A DNA stretch of 32,765 bases from Spirochaetota bacterium. Lineage in GTDB: Bacteria > Spirochaetota > UBA4802 > UBA5368. Position 1 is the stretch's first letter, and every line of letters begins with the position of its first letter. Positions 14,401 to 23,439 of this stretch are shown here, piece after piece. A program made the position numbers and the translations under genes. The notes under the pieces are model-generated. The model did not search any database and was not told where the DNA came from. It saw nothing but the letters and a program-made list of their open reading frames with translations. Location of the stretch: positions 1 through 32,765 of the forward strand of contig JAGODA010000001.1 of assembly GCA_017998475.1 (NCBI GenBank), in the 5' to 3' direction.

Positions 14401-16827
14401 TCAGACAGAAGCGGTATTGATTATCAGGCGGACCGAGTTTTCGTCGATCATGAGTTTTTTCGCGATGTCGGTCGAGTTCCAGCCCCTGCTGGACAGCTCC
14501 CTCACGGTTTTTATCACGCCTTCGTTGAGGTTTTTCCCCAGCGGAAGATCACCCTTCATCTGACGGGCGATAGGATTGTTGTTTTCCACGGCCTGAAGAA
14601 AATCCGCGAACTGCTTCATCTTCCGGTCGGTCTGGCTGAACATGTCCTTCAGCCGCGAGTCGGTGCTGTCGATTTCGGAGCGCATCGACTCCATCTTCTG
14701 AAACATGGCGTGAATCTGATCGATGCGCTTCTCGATGTGGGCCGTGAGCCCCTCGAGCTCGCCGAACTTGTCCTTAACGTCGCGTATCTCCTGTTCCCGC
14801 GACTTGAGTACGAGCGTGTTCTCCTCTATCGAGGTGAGATACTGGGTCAGCTTCTGGATGCGCTTGTCCGAACGCTCGAGCACCGACTGAAAGGAGCCTA
14901 TTCTGGACTCCATGGACTTTATCAGTAAATCGGCCTTGTGGGACGAGTCGAGGTTTTTCGCGATCGTGTCCTCGTATTCGCGTAACTCGGCGATCCTCGC
15001 TTCCAGCCCGGCGTAACTCTGCCCGAGAGTCTCGATGCGCGCGTTCACGATGTCGATTTTGGAGATTTTGTCCTCGAGCGACTCCATCTTCTGGGTGACC
15101 ATGTCGGTCAGCCCGATGATTCCGGCCAGCTCGTTTTCGTAATTGGCAAGCCTCGTTTTGCGCCCCTCGAAGGCCTTGAGCTCTTTCTCGACGGTCTTGC
15201 GCAGGTCCTTTATCTTTTCGATATCGTCCATGAACTTCTGTATGCTGCGCGCCTCTTCCCTGGCGTCCTTCAGCATGACGCCGAAGTTCTGCACGGCGTC
15301 CTCCACCTTGCGCATCATCTCGTCGCTTTTGGTGAAGATCTGCCTGCTCTCCTCGTACTGGGTTATCTCCTTGCGCATGTCGAGGAGGCGCTGCTCCATC
15401 TGGGCGAAATCCGTCTTCACGCGCTGCATCTGCGAATCGAGGGAATCGTTAAAACGCTCCTCCATGTCCGAAAGTTTTTCCGACAGTGAGCTGAATCGCT
15501 GCTCGACTCCGCGGTATTCGGAGATAAGCGTGGACATCTTTTCCTCGGCGGTTTCGGAAAGGCGGTTTTCCATTTCGGCGTATTTCTCGTCGAAGTCCTC
15601 GATCTTCGCTATGGTTTCCTCGGCCTCTTTGCGCGCGGCCTTCACGATTTCGTCCTTTTTGGCGATGGAGTGTATGCTCAGGTTGTCGATTTCGGTGCGA
15701 ATCTTCTGGACCTCGTCGGCGAAGGAGGCTATGAGTTTCGACTTGGAGTCGTCGATGGTGTTCTCCACGGTGCGGAGCTTCCCGTAGACCTTGTCGATAT
15801 CGGTCTCGACTTTCTCCAGAAGGGAGTCGCGGCTTCGATGAAATTCGGCGACGGACTCCGCGATTTCCCGTTTTATGTCGGCGGACTTGTCTTTTATGTC
15901 CGCGAACACGCTGTTTTCGAGGTCGGAGAGGGTAGCCTTGAGGGCGTTGACCTTGGAATTGATATCGGTAATATCCGAACGCGTTTCGGCAAGGGACTGG
16001 CTGCGGGTTTCCTGAAGCGAGAGCTCGAAGTTTTCTATTCCCTTTTCGATATTGCCTATCTTGGCGTTGATGTCGGTGAATACCCTCCGCTCGGCCGAAT
16101 CTATGCGGCTTTCGAGCAGGTCGGCCGTATGGCTCACGGAATCGATGCGTGATTTGATGTTTTCGAGGATGGCCTCACCCGTCGTGGTGATACCCTGCTC
16201 CATGCGGGCGAGCGAATCGGAGAACGTCCGGGTGAGCAGCTCAACTTTCTCCTGGGCGGAGCCAAGCAGGGCGGCCTCGTTTTCCCTGAATGATTCCCTG
16301 AGTCTGGTGATCTGGGCCGCGATCTCCTCTCCCATTTCGCGGGAGCGCTCGCGGACCCTGTCGTTGAATCCCTGTATAATGACGGAGCTCTCGCGCTCGG
16401 CCCGGGCGAGCCCCTCGACCAGCGTGCCGATCTTCTTCGCCATGTCGCCGAACCCTGCCCTGGACGCGGCGATAAACTCGATCTGTTTGTTGACCTCGCG
16501 CGCCGCCTGCGAAACTACTTTCAGATCGTCCTCGACCTTCTTGAGGCTTGATTTCTCTATGTCGAGTCCCTTGATCCTGTTCTCGATCTCCGTGATCGAT
16601 TCCCTCAGCGAGGTCGAGAGTCCCGAGGCTTTCTTGACGAGAAGATCCATCTCGATCGTGGCGTCGTTGAAGCGGCGGCTTTCCGTGTCGGCCAGTTTTC
16701 TGAAATCGTTGAAGATCTTGGACGAGAATCGCTTCAGCTTGATCATTTTCAGGTTTGATCGGTCGAGCCGGCGGAATGCCAGCAGCATCAGCAGGCACGA
16801 CAGGAGCGTTACGATATTCCACGTCAT
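14401..16827 (-). CDS. Membrane-anchored long coiled-coil protein (SpiroCoCo-like)
   Basis: The 808-residue product has one N-terminal membrane helix (about 2-18, WNIVTLLSCLLMLLAF). A basic juxtamembrane stretch follows, then roughly 700 residues of nearly uninterrupted heptad-rich coiled coil dense in Glu, Lys, Ser and Asp, and no Pro-rich breaks. The C-terminus is different: after about residue 745 comes a globular stretch with VRELSSRGWNSTDIAKKLMID, resembling a small helix-turn-helix. This architecture matches the SpiroCoCo coiled-coil family that I recall as spirochaete-specific. A structural role along the cytoplasmic membrane or cell cylinder is inference. The ATG at 16827 is chosen because it places the membrane helix at the N-terminus; a TTG at 16923 would add 32 residues. 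Confidence 0.85.
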   Translation of the reverse strand: MTWNIVTLLSCLLMLLAFRRLDRSNLKMIKLKRFSSKIFNDFRKLADTESRRFNDATIEMDLLVKKASGLSTSLRESITEIENRIKGLDIEKSSLKKVEDDLKVVSQAAREVNKQIEFIAASRAGFGDMAKKIGTLVEGLARAERESSVIIQGFNDRVRERSREMGEEIAAQITRLRESFRENEAALLGSAQEKVELLTRTFSDSLARMEQGITTTGEAILENIKSRIDSVSHTADLLESRIDSAERRVFTDINAKIGNIEKGIENFELSLQETRSQSLAETRSDITDINSKVNALKATLSDLENSVFADIKDKSADIKREIAESVAEFHRSRDSLLEKVETDIDKVYGKLRTVENTIDDSKSKLIASFADEVQKIRTEIDNLSIHSIAKKDEIVKAARKEAEETIAKIEDFDEKYAEMENRLSETAEEKMSTLISEYRGVEQRFSSLSEKLSDMEERFNDSLDSQMQRVKTDFAQMEQRLLDMRKEITQYEESRQIFTKSDEMMRKVEDAVQNFGVMLKDAREEARSIQKFMDDIEKIKDLRKTVEKELKAFEGRKTRLANYENELAGIIGLTDMVTQKMESLEDKISKIDIVNARIETLGQSYAGLEARIAELREYEDTIAKNLDSSHKADLLIKSMESRIGSFQSVLERSDKRIQKLTQYLTSIEENTLVLKSREQEIRDVKDKFGELEGLTAHIEKRIDQIHAMFQKMESMRSEIDSTDSRLKDMFSQTDRKMKQFADFLQAVENNNPIARQMKGDLPLGKNLNEGVIKTVRELSSRGWNSTDIAKKLMIDENSVRLIINTASV

Positions 16828-17022
16828 CTCTTGCACTCTCCGGGCGTAGTCTTCTTTAAACAACCAGGCCGCAGGGACGGTATCCCAAATGACGATTCTA
16901 TATAAATCCTGATGAATTGTCAATATCTATTTTATGTCTCATTAAAAAAGAGGCCTGGTGTCCGACTTTTTTCTGAGAACCACGGAGACGGGGGCTATCT
17001 TAGCGATAATGGAGAATGGCTC

Positions 17023-17571
17023 ATGATAAGGAAGGCTTTCTTTTTCGGTAGTGTCGTAATCGGGGTGACGATTCTCGCCGCATTCGTTCTTTCCGAGGCG
17101 ATGGTGAAAAAAGAATCGTTCGCCGAAAGGATGCTCGAAACCAGGAATTTTCGCGACGGCAGGACCGTGGAACTGGTGTGTGAGATAACGGCGTATTGTC
17201 CGGGCCCGTGCTGCAACACGGAGTATATTTCGGGAGAGGATGGCCCGGCCGTTCTGGACTGGAGCGATCGTCTCGCCGTAGGCGGACTTTCCATTACGGC
17301 TCTTCTGGGTGAGGGCCTTCGACCCGCCGCGGTCGATACCTCGATTATCCCCTTCGGTTCCGTCATCGATTACGAAGGTGTACTGTATGTGGCGCTCGAC
17401 CGTGGCGGCGCAATTAAAGGAGCGCGCCTGGATCTCGCCTTGCCCTCTCACGAAGAATGCGTATTGTTCGGGCGCAGGGCCGGCCGGTCCGTCACCGTGT
17501 ATGTTCCGAATTCACCCTCTCGTGCGGTAAGGATGATCAGGGAAAAATTCGGCGATGCCGGCGGGATTTAG
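17023..17571 (+). CDS. Exported 3D (Asp-Asp-Asp) domain protein
   Basis: The 182-residue protein has an N-terminal membrane anchor or signal (about 5-25) followed by a 3D domain, the double-psi beta-barrel module found in MltA-type lytic transglycosylases and in Rpf/YabE-like cell-wall proteins. The three diagnostic aspartates are visible at Asp105 (VDTSIIPFGS), Asp126 (ALDRGGAIKG) and Asp137 (RLDLALP). The domain starts EITAYCPGPCC, with three cysteines close together, as in other 3D proteins. A peptidoglycan-cleaving role in the periplasm is likely but not proven. The ATG at 17023 has GGAGAATGG upstream; a longer frame from 16912 has no support. Its stop overlaps the stop of the convergent gene by four bases. 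Confidence 0.88.
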   Translation: MIRKAFFFGSVVIGVTILAAFVLSEAMVKKESFAERMLETRNFRDGRTVELVCEITAYCPGPCCNTEYISGEDGPAVLDWSDRLAVGGLSITALLGEGLRPAAVDTSIIPFGSVIDYEGVLYVALDRGGAIKGARLDLALPSHEECVLFGRRAGRSVTVYVPNSPSRAVRMIREKFGDAGGI

Positions 17572-20500
17572 GGGCGTTCTTTGGCCGCTTCGGCCTCGGT
17601 ATCGCTCAACCGGATGTCGCGCGCGGACTGGTTTATGGGAAGCGGAATGCTCTCTCCCTGTTCGACATCGGACTGATTGCGCGGGTCGGGGGTCTTCCAT
17701 CGGTTTTTTTCATCCTCTATCGTTATCCCGATCCTTTCGAGGCTGGACTGAATGGCGCAATCATTCGGATCGACAAGCAGGGCTTTTTCGTAGTAGGTTT
17801 TGGCCTCCTGGATCCTGCCGAGTTTTTCATAGCAGAGACCGGTGTAATGGAATATGCTGGCAGTGCTTTCTCTGAGTTCCATCGCGCGGACAAAATATTC
17901 GAGCGCCTCCTGGGGGCGTCCCATCGCGAAGAAAAGGACGCCCATCTGGTAGAGAACCTTCGTGTCGTCGCGCTTGAGAAACATGGCCTTCTGGAGATAT
18001 CTGAATGCGTCGTCCAGGTTCTGAACGGTTATCGAGAGCATCCCGAGCCGATAGTTGGCCTCGAAATTGTCGGGGTTGATGTTGATGATCGCCCTGTAGA
18101 GGGTGCCCGCCGTGTCCCAGGCGCGTTCCTTTTCGCGGCGCACGGCCTCCGCGTAATAATGGCGCTCCTTGAACGCGAGGAGTGAAGCGATGTAGACCCT
18201 CAGGTCGGGAAGGTAGTCTCCCATTTTCCTGAGTTGTGCGAGGAGCGCCGTCTCTCCGTCGAATTCTCCGCGGACCTCCATAAGTGAAGCTTTTTTCAGC
18301 AGCGAAAACACCTGCGCTCGCGCCTGTATGCCCGCGAGTAAGCCGGTGCGGAAATAACCGGTATCGCCGGGAGGGATAAGCCCGCCTATCCTGAGGTTGT
18401 CGGTGAGATAGGTGTTTTCCAGCTGCCCAGTCGGCGCCCAGCCCGAACCCTTCGGTGAACACGGCCATTCCGGCGTTCTGGCGTGATCGAGCTGAACCAG
18501 CATGTCGTCGATGTCCGTAAAGAGGAGGTGCGCAAGCGGCTGATATTCGTTGATGAAGAGCCCGGCCAGATCGGGTTTGTCTCTGAAAAGGGCACTCATT
18601 CTGTCGAAGCCCTCGCGCGTGAGCTCGATGGCGGAAGAACCGCCCGAGCACAGAACGACAAGATGGTCGGAGAAGAGGAACCCGGCGAAATGGCCGAACT
18701 GTTTCTTCATCCCGGAGAGCGCCGTTGCAAGAGTGGATGAATCGATGTGTGAAAGGTTGAAGATCTGGGCGAATATGCCGTTTCCGGATAGGGAGCGTCC
18801 GGCGATAGAATAATACTCCGCGGAAAACCTGAAGCGGTTGCACGCGAGGTCGAAGAGGTTCGGTATATCGACTATCATGTCAGCCGGAACGTCCATTGAT
18901 TTCAGATGGCGCAGGATCTCTCCGCGTTCGACGAAGTAAAAATTTTTACCGGTGAACGGAGGCTCCCTGAAGTCGACGGCCCGGCGCGGAATGTAGTCGA
19001 GGCACACTGCGCCGGGGAAATAGGCGATGGCCGGATTGCGATAGAAGCGCTGATTGCCGTCGATAAACAGTGCGCGGCTGTTCCCGTCTTCCATTGTTCT
19101 CGCGAAAAGCACGAGTGGAACGAGCGCCCGCTGCAGGTTTTTCACAGTATGGTCGCGTGATGAAAATATGCTCCGGCCGTTGAACCGGACAAGTTCGGCG
19201 CCCGCGCCGGAGGGATACGGCGAGTCGACAGCGGCGATGTCCGCGTAGCCGTCAATATGGCTGACGTACAGCCTGCCGTTTAATGGGATATCGAAGGTGA
19301 TGTGCACGAACAGCATCACCGGTACCAGCATCGCCGCCCCGGCGAGATACACGGCCTTAATCCAGTATCTCGCCTCGGTCTGCACGAGATTTATGACCGG
19401 TATCGCCGTATTCATCAGAATGACGGCATAGAGCATGATAAAAAACCACAGGTTGGTGAATTCGAGCAGGTGTAGAGCGGCCAGAATGGGCGCGGGAAGG
19501 ATGAAAAGTGAAAAATCCATTATCGCGAATCGCTTCCCGTGGTCGTATGTCTCGAGTATGTCGCGAAGCGTGTGATAGATGGAAAAGCCGAACACGCACG
19601 CGACGGGAAGAAAGACGGTCGTTGTCGCCACGGGCCCGAGCGTGCTTCCGATCGCGTTAATGGCGATGAAAAAAAGTATGAACGCGGGGGGGTAGAGTAC
19701 CTCCGTGTACAGCGGAAGATAGGATTTTTTTAACAGGCGGGCCGAGACGAAACCCGCCAGAATCGCAGCGGTGCACCCGAATACAAAGAGCAGTTGCACA
19801 TGAAGGAAATCCCCGAGAAAACGCATAACGGTCTGGTAGCCGAGGAAAAGGTAAAGGAGTATATATGAAAAATTAAGGTACGCGAAGGCCAGGTCTTCCC
19901 TTTTTCTCCCCGCGCTTTTCTCCTCGGGGTGGTGCTCCTTGTATTCCTGCGCGTACAGCGTCGGTGGCGAGTACGGCAGCCGTATAAGGAAAAGTGTCGG
20001 GAGTATGACCAGAAACGGGAGAAAGGCGAAGTAATATGCGATCTCAACGCGAAAGGAAAGAAACGCGTACGCGATTCCGGCCGCGATTGCGATGAAGAGT
20101 ATAGTGAAAAACGTCAGGATACTCCTGTGGTCGTCTATGAATTCGCCGCATGCGATTTTCAGGAAATAGACGGCCTTCACTCCGGTGAAAAACGACGCGA
20201 CCAGGACCGCCGCGTAAAGCGGAATCCGGTGGTCGAAGAAGATGTCAAGGAGAGGTTCCCCGTCGCCCGATGCCAGGAACTTCCTTGCCACGAAGAGGGC
20301 GCAACCGGCCGTAAAAGCGAGGTCGGACAGCACATATATAAGGCGGTACCGGCCCGACTTTGAAAAGAGTACACGGCCGGCGAAATTGCCCAGTGTAACA
20401 CCGCCGAGAACGGCCAGGAACACGATCCTGAAGGTCGATTCGTACGGTGCGTAATAATTGAAGGCGAGCGCGATGTCAGAAAAAATAAAAGCGACAAGAA

Positions 20501-20579
20501 AAACGGTGGCGAAGAGATTATAGTAAACCAGCCGTCGCTGGAATATATCGGAATAGCTGAATTCCTTTATCAGGCTCAT
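17568..20579 (-). CDS. Polytopic membrane protein fused to a degenerate spermidine-synthase-like domain and TPR repeats
   Basis: The 1003-residue protein has three parts. Residues 1 to about 440 hold roughly twelve hydrophobic segments, as in the MFS-like half of fused MFS/spermidine synthases. Residues about 440-790 resemble an aminopropyltransferase: the segment NGIFAQIFNLSHIDSSTL then FAGFLFSDHLVVLCSG parallels the GGVFAQWLPL and later strands of that family. The glycine-rich SAM loop is missing, however: the equivalent stretch reads ALFIDGNQRFYRNPAIAYF. Residues about 830-970 are TPR repeats (ININPDNFEANYRLGMLSI, KVLYQMGVLFFAMGRPQEAL, IFHYTGLCYEKLGRIQEA). The ATG at 20579 is chosen over a TTG at 20645. 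Loss of catalysis and a scaffold or sensor role are inferences. Confidence 0.75.
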   Translation of the reverse strand: MSLIKEFSYSDIFQRRLVYYNLFATVFLVAFIFSDIALAFNYYAPYESTFRIVFLAVLGGVTLGNFAGRVLFSKSGRYRLIYVLSDLAFTAGCALFVARKFLASGDGEPLLDIFFDHRIPLYAAVLVASFFTGVKAVYFLKIACGEFIDDHRSILTFFTILFIAIAAGIAYAFLSFRVEIAYYFAFLPFLVILPTLFLIRLPYSPPTLYAQEYKEHHPEEKSAGRKREDLAFAYLNFSYILLYLFLGYQTVMRFLGDFLHVQLLFVFGCTAAILAGFVSARLLKKSYLPLYTEVLYPPAFILFFIAINAIGSTLGPVATTTVFLPVACVFGFSIYHTLRDILETYDHGKRFAIMDFSLFILPAPILAALHLLEFTNLWFFIMLYAVILMNTAIPVINLVQTEARYWIKAVYLAGAAMLVPVMLFVHITFDIPLNGRLYVSHIDGYADIAAVDSPYPSGAGAELVRFNGRSIFSSRDHTVKNLQRALVPLVLFARTMEDGNSRALFIDGNQRFYRNPAIAYFPGAVCLDYIPRRAVDFREPPFTGKNFYFVERGEILRHLKSMDVPADMIVDIPNLFDLACNRFRFSAEYYSIAGRSLSGNGIFAQIFNLSHIDSSTLATALSGMKKQFGHFAGFLFSDHLVVLCSGGSSAIELTREGFDRMSALFRDKPDLAGLFINEYQPLAHLLFTDIDDMLVQLDHARTPEWPCSPKGSGWAPTGQLENTYLTDNLRIGGLIPPGDTGYFRTGLLAGIQARAQVFSLLKKASLMEVRGEFDGETALLAQLRKMGDYLPDLRVYIASLLAFKERHYYAEAVRREKERAWDTAGTLYRAIININPDNFEANYRLGMLSITVQNLDDAFRYLQKAMFLKRDDTKVLYQMGVLFFAMGRPQEALEYFVRAMELRESTASIFHYTGLCYEKLGRIQEAKTYYEKALLVDPNDCAIQSSLERIGITIEDEKNRWKTPDPRNQSDVEQGESIPLPINQSARDIRLSDTEAEAAKERP

Positions 20580-21024
20580 TGTCGTGTTTTGCTCCGTCGG
20601 GGACACTGGATGGTCAAGGCTGATTATGGCCGAAAAATTGATCAAAATTACAAGAACTTTTTCCGGAGGGTTTACCCGCGCCCTGCCGTAAGCGATTGGA
20701 CGGGCGTCTGGAAAAAAAAGTAAGTAAAAAGACCGGTTTTTCCGTTAATAGAATAGAGTCGTTGTACAAGCGGTTACGCGGGCGCGCGTAGAGGCGAGGT
20801 AACGGGCGGAGTGAATATCCGTTCTTTCCGTAACGGGCCGGTGCTAATTATTTATTGAAGTTTTTGGTTTGATTCCATAAGTTAGTACCACAGACGCCGC
20901 GTATACGGGAGAGGCCCGTTTTCCCGCGACGCGTTTGGGAATGGAGCGGACAATAATCTGGACGCGCACCGTTTACGACGTACTGCCGCGGACCGACGGC
21001 GGAAACGAAAGATCAGAGGCGCTC
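20580..21024. other. Intergenic region between divergent genes
   Basis: This 445-bp gap separates the large membrane/TPR gene (-) from the DUF4234-like gene (+). It contains an A-run near 20712, a weak plus-strand promoter candidate TTGAAG (20855-20860), 17 bp, TAAGTT (20878-20883), and two imperfect copies of TAACGGGC (20800 and 20831). No RNA gene or terminator hairpin is evident. A frame reaching back to a TTG at 20935 would extend the next gene but has no ribosome site. Confidence 0.35.
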
Positions 21025-21333
21025 ATGAAGGTCGAGAACGTCCCGGAAAACAACCTCATCGTACTTTTCCTCCTTATGGCGTTTACCGGGGGTCTGTATT
21101 ATTTCTGGTGGCTCGCGAGAATGAGCCGCGTCTTCAACGATAAGCCGGTTTCCAACATTCTTCTCGTGCTTCTCACTTTCGGCCTGTGGAGCCTGTACAT
21201 CAATATGAAGTACATGCAGAAATCGGAGGAGCTCAACGGAAGGGACCTGAAATGGTATATGATACTGTTTCTTCCCATTTCATTTCTGATCGTGCAGCAC
21301 AACGTCAATGAGCGATACTATCCGGGGAGATAA
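21025..21333 (+). CDS. Small DUF4234-like membrane protein
   Basis: The 102-residue protein has three hydrophobic segments (about 11-29, 44-62 and 80-95). It has the aromatic FTGGLYYFWWLARMSRVFND and LTFGLWSLYINMKYMQKSEELN patterns typical of DUF4234-type small membrane proteins, whose function is unknown. The ATG at 21025 has AGAGG six bases upstream; an in-frame TTG at 20935 would add 30 polar residues. It lies 15 bases ahead of the zinc-ribbon/DUF4389 gene and is probably co-transcribed with it, so the two membrane proteins may work together. Confidence 0.75.
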   Translation: MKVENVPENNLIVLFLLMAFTGGLYYFWWLARMSRVFNDKPVSNILLVLLTFGLWSLYINMKYMQKSEELNGRDLKWYMILFLPISFLIVQHNVNERYYPGR

Positions 21334-21348
21334 GGTCAGGAGAGCGCG

Positions 21349-23337
21349 ATGATAGTACGGTGCACGCATTGCGACGCCGCCTATGCGGTGGACGACGGCA
21401 AGATAACCAACAAGAAATTCGGTTTCTCGTGCCCGAAGTGCGGGACCAGCGTGATCATCGACAATAGACGCCAGGTGCGGACGGCCGCGGCCGCTAAGAC
21501 GGAGCGCGGATTCGCCGATGACTTCGATGGGAGTCGCGATCTGTCCCCGGACGACGGCGGGACGCGGGGCCGGGAGGAGCCGCTGCCCACCGATGAGGAA
21601 CTGGCCAGGGCGCTCGAGGATTTCGATTCGGCGTCGATCGATTCCGGGTCCGAAATGAATGAAGAGCTGCGCGCCGAGGATTTCGGTCTGGACTCCGTCG
21701 ACAGCCTTGTTGCGGACGAGCGGAAGGGAGATGCGGAGCACGAGCCGCTCGAGGACGAGGCCCTCAAGCTCGAGGATTTCGGTGAAAGCCTCGATGTCGA
21801 GATGAAAAAGCCGGCGGACGAATTCGAGGACATGGGATTCATCGACGAGGCCGGTGCCGTGCCGGAGCCGGCGCGTAAACGAGCGGCACCCGCTGAAGAC
21901 GAGATCGATTTCGATTCGATCATGCTCGAGGAAGAGCCGCCGCACGCCAGGTCCGCACAGGCCAAAACCGGCCCGAGCGGCGTGGAACCGTTGGATATGC
22001 CCGACGAGATACTGATGGAGAGCGATATAAAATCCGACGAGGTCTTTTCGAAGGATTCCGCCGATGTTGATGAGAGCATAACGATCGACCTGGATTCCCT
22101 GGATATAGAGCTTGATGAGGGCGAACGCACGGAGTCTTCCCGGCCCGGCCAGTCGCCGGGTGACGAATTTATTCTGGACGAGCTGGAGGATATCGCGCCG
22201 CCGGCCAAGCACAGGGCGCCGTCACACGCGGTGGAGGACGAATTCGATACCACCATCGACCTTGACACTCTGGATATAACGCTGGATGAGGTCGAGGAGT
22301 TGAAGAAAGGCGTTGATATAGACGATGACGAGCGCCTTACCCTCGAAGATACCGGTCTGACAATAGATGAACTTGGGGGAGAGGACGGGCACATAGCCCC
22401 GGAAACTCACGGGATGGACGAGGCGCTGCCCGGGGAAGAGGATATAAAACTCAATCTCCGGGAGATCGACCCATCGCTGAGCGTGGACGACCTTACCGGC
22501 GAGAGCGATCTGCGGATAATCGATGAGATGGAGGTCGAGAGCCTTCCCGAGATCGATCTCGAAAAACTGCAGAAGGAAGAGTTCTCCGATGAGCTCTTCG
22601 GCCCGGACTCAGGGAAGGCATCGACCCCCAGGTTTACGGTGCCTTCAGAGGATTATCTGGATATAGAAACCCGGCAGGAGTTTTCACGCTACCAGGCGGA
22701 TCTTGAAAAAGGCGGGACGGCCAGCGCCGATACGGTACCCGGCGGAGTTATAAATTTTTCCATCGATTATTCTCTCACGCATTCGAGGACCGGCGCTGCC
22801 CTGAGGCTGGCGGGCATATTCGCGATAGGTCTTCTGCCGCGGTTTTTCGTTAACCTGTTGTACTCGGCGGTATCGGGGGTGCTTGGACTGGTGAACACGC
22901 TCCTCGTTCTTTTCCGGGGATATCCCGAGGAGGATTTCCTGGAGGTGCAGGAGAATACGCTGCGCGGGGCCGTTTCCCTGGCCGCCTGTGCGTTCGATGT
23001 CGTCGAGGAGATGCCGGGTTTCACCGGGAGGAAGAACATTGACTACGCTCTTCAGCTTTCGGTTACATATCCGGTGCGCTATTCGCGCTTCATCGCCTTC
23101 CTGCGCCTTACCGGTATCGGAATTGTGCTGGCCTTGCTTCCGCACCTCGTGTTGATCTCCCTGCTCACGCTCGGGGCGCTCCTCATCTATTTCGTTGGTC
23201 TGGTCGCCGTCCTGATTTTCAGGAAATGGCCCAATGTGCTCTTTGACTTCATGGTGCGCTACTTCAATTACCTGACCGGTGTGAGCGCCTTTATGGTCGG
23301 GCTTGTAGACCGCTATCCATCGTTCCGATTCGAATAA
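21349..23337 (+). CDS. Zinc-ribbon, acidic linker, tandem DUF4389 membrane protein
   Basis: The 662-residue protein begins with an MJ0042-type zinc ribbon (Cys5, Cys8, Cys28, Cys31; RCTHCDAAYAV and FSCPKCGTSV). Residues about 60-455 are a strongly acidic, low-complexity, probably disordered linker holding two near-identical motifs, TIDLDSLDIELDE (245-257) and TIDLDTLDITLDE (302-314). The C-terminal 200 residues are membrane-embedded and look like two copies of DUF4389: the second shows VTYPVRYSRF, LPHLVLISLL, FRKWPNVLFDFMV and DRYPSF, and the first is a divergent version starting about 465. AGGAG precedes the ATG. The zinc ribbon and linker should lie in the cytoplasm. Function is unknown. 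Confidence 0.8.
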   Translation: MIVRCTHCDAAYAVDDGKITNKKFGFSCPKCGTSVIIDNRRQVRTAAAAKTERGFADDFDGSRDLSPDDGGTRGREEPLPTDEELARALEDFDSASIDSGSEMNEELRAEDFGLDSVDSLVADERKGDAEHEPLEDEALKLEDFGESLDVEMKKPADEFEDMGFIDEAGAVPEPARKRAAPAEDEIDFDSIMLEEEPPHARSAQAKTGPSGVEPLDMPDEILMESDIKSDEVFSKDSADVDESITIDLDSLDIELDEGERTESSRPGQSPGDEFILDELEDIAPPAKHRAPSHAVEDEFDTTIDLDTLDITLDEVEELKKGVDIDDDERLTLEDTGLTIDELGGEDGHIAPETHGMDEALPGEEDIKLNLREIDPSLSVDDLTGESDLRIIDEMEVESLPEIDLEKLQKEEFSDELFGPDSGKASTPRFTVPSEDYLDIETRQEFSRYQADLEKGGTASADTVPGGVINFSIDYSLTHSRTGAALRLAGIFAIGLLPRFFVNLLYSAVSGVLGLVNTLLVLFRGYPEEDFLEVQENTLRGAVSLAACAFDVVEEMPGFTGRKNIDYALQLSVTYPVRYSRFIAFLRLTGIGIVLALLPHLVLISLLTLGALLIYFVGLVAVLIFRKWPNVLFDFMVRYFNYLTGVSAFMVGLVDRYPSFRFE

Positions 23338-23368
23338 ACCGACATCCGGCAAATAGTTCTTGATTCTT

Positions 23369-23405
23369 CGTTCATGCCGGGCCAGCCTTCGGCCCGGCAT
23401 GAACG
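23369..23405 (+). terminator. Perfect 15-bp hairpin between the DUF4389 and DinG genes
   Basis: CGTTCATGCCGGGCC (23369-23383) and GGCCCGGCATGAACG (23391-23405) form a perfect 15-bp stem with the 7-nt loop AGCCTTC, 32 bases after the upstream stop codon. There is no T-run on either strand. It could be an atypical terminator, an RNA-stabilising 3' end, or a palindromic repeat element. It lies 34 bases before the helicase start. Confidence 0.55.
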
Positions 23406-23439
23406 CGTACATTGAATCTGTTATCCCCGGTGACGTCCG

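Noticed and set aside
15143..16849. Long serine-rich plus-strand frames opposite the coiled-coil gene
   Set aside because: They are Ser/Arg/Leu-rich complements of the Glu/Lys/Asp-rich coiled coil, without ribosome sites.
20790..20840. Two imperfect TAACGGGC direct repeats
   Set aside because: They are short, only two copies and GC-biased; chance is likely.
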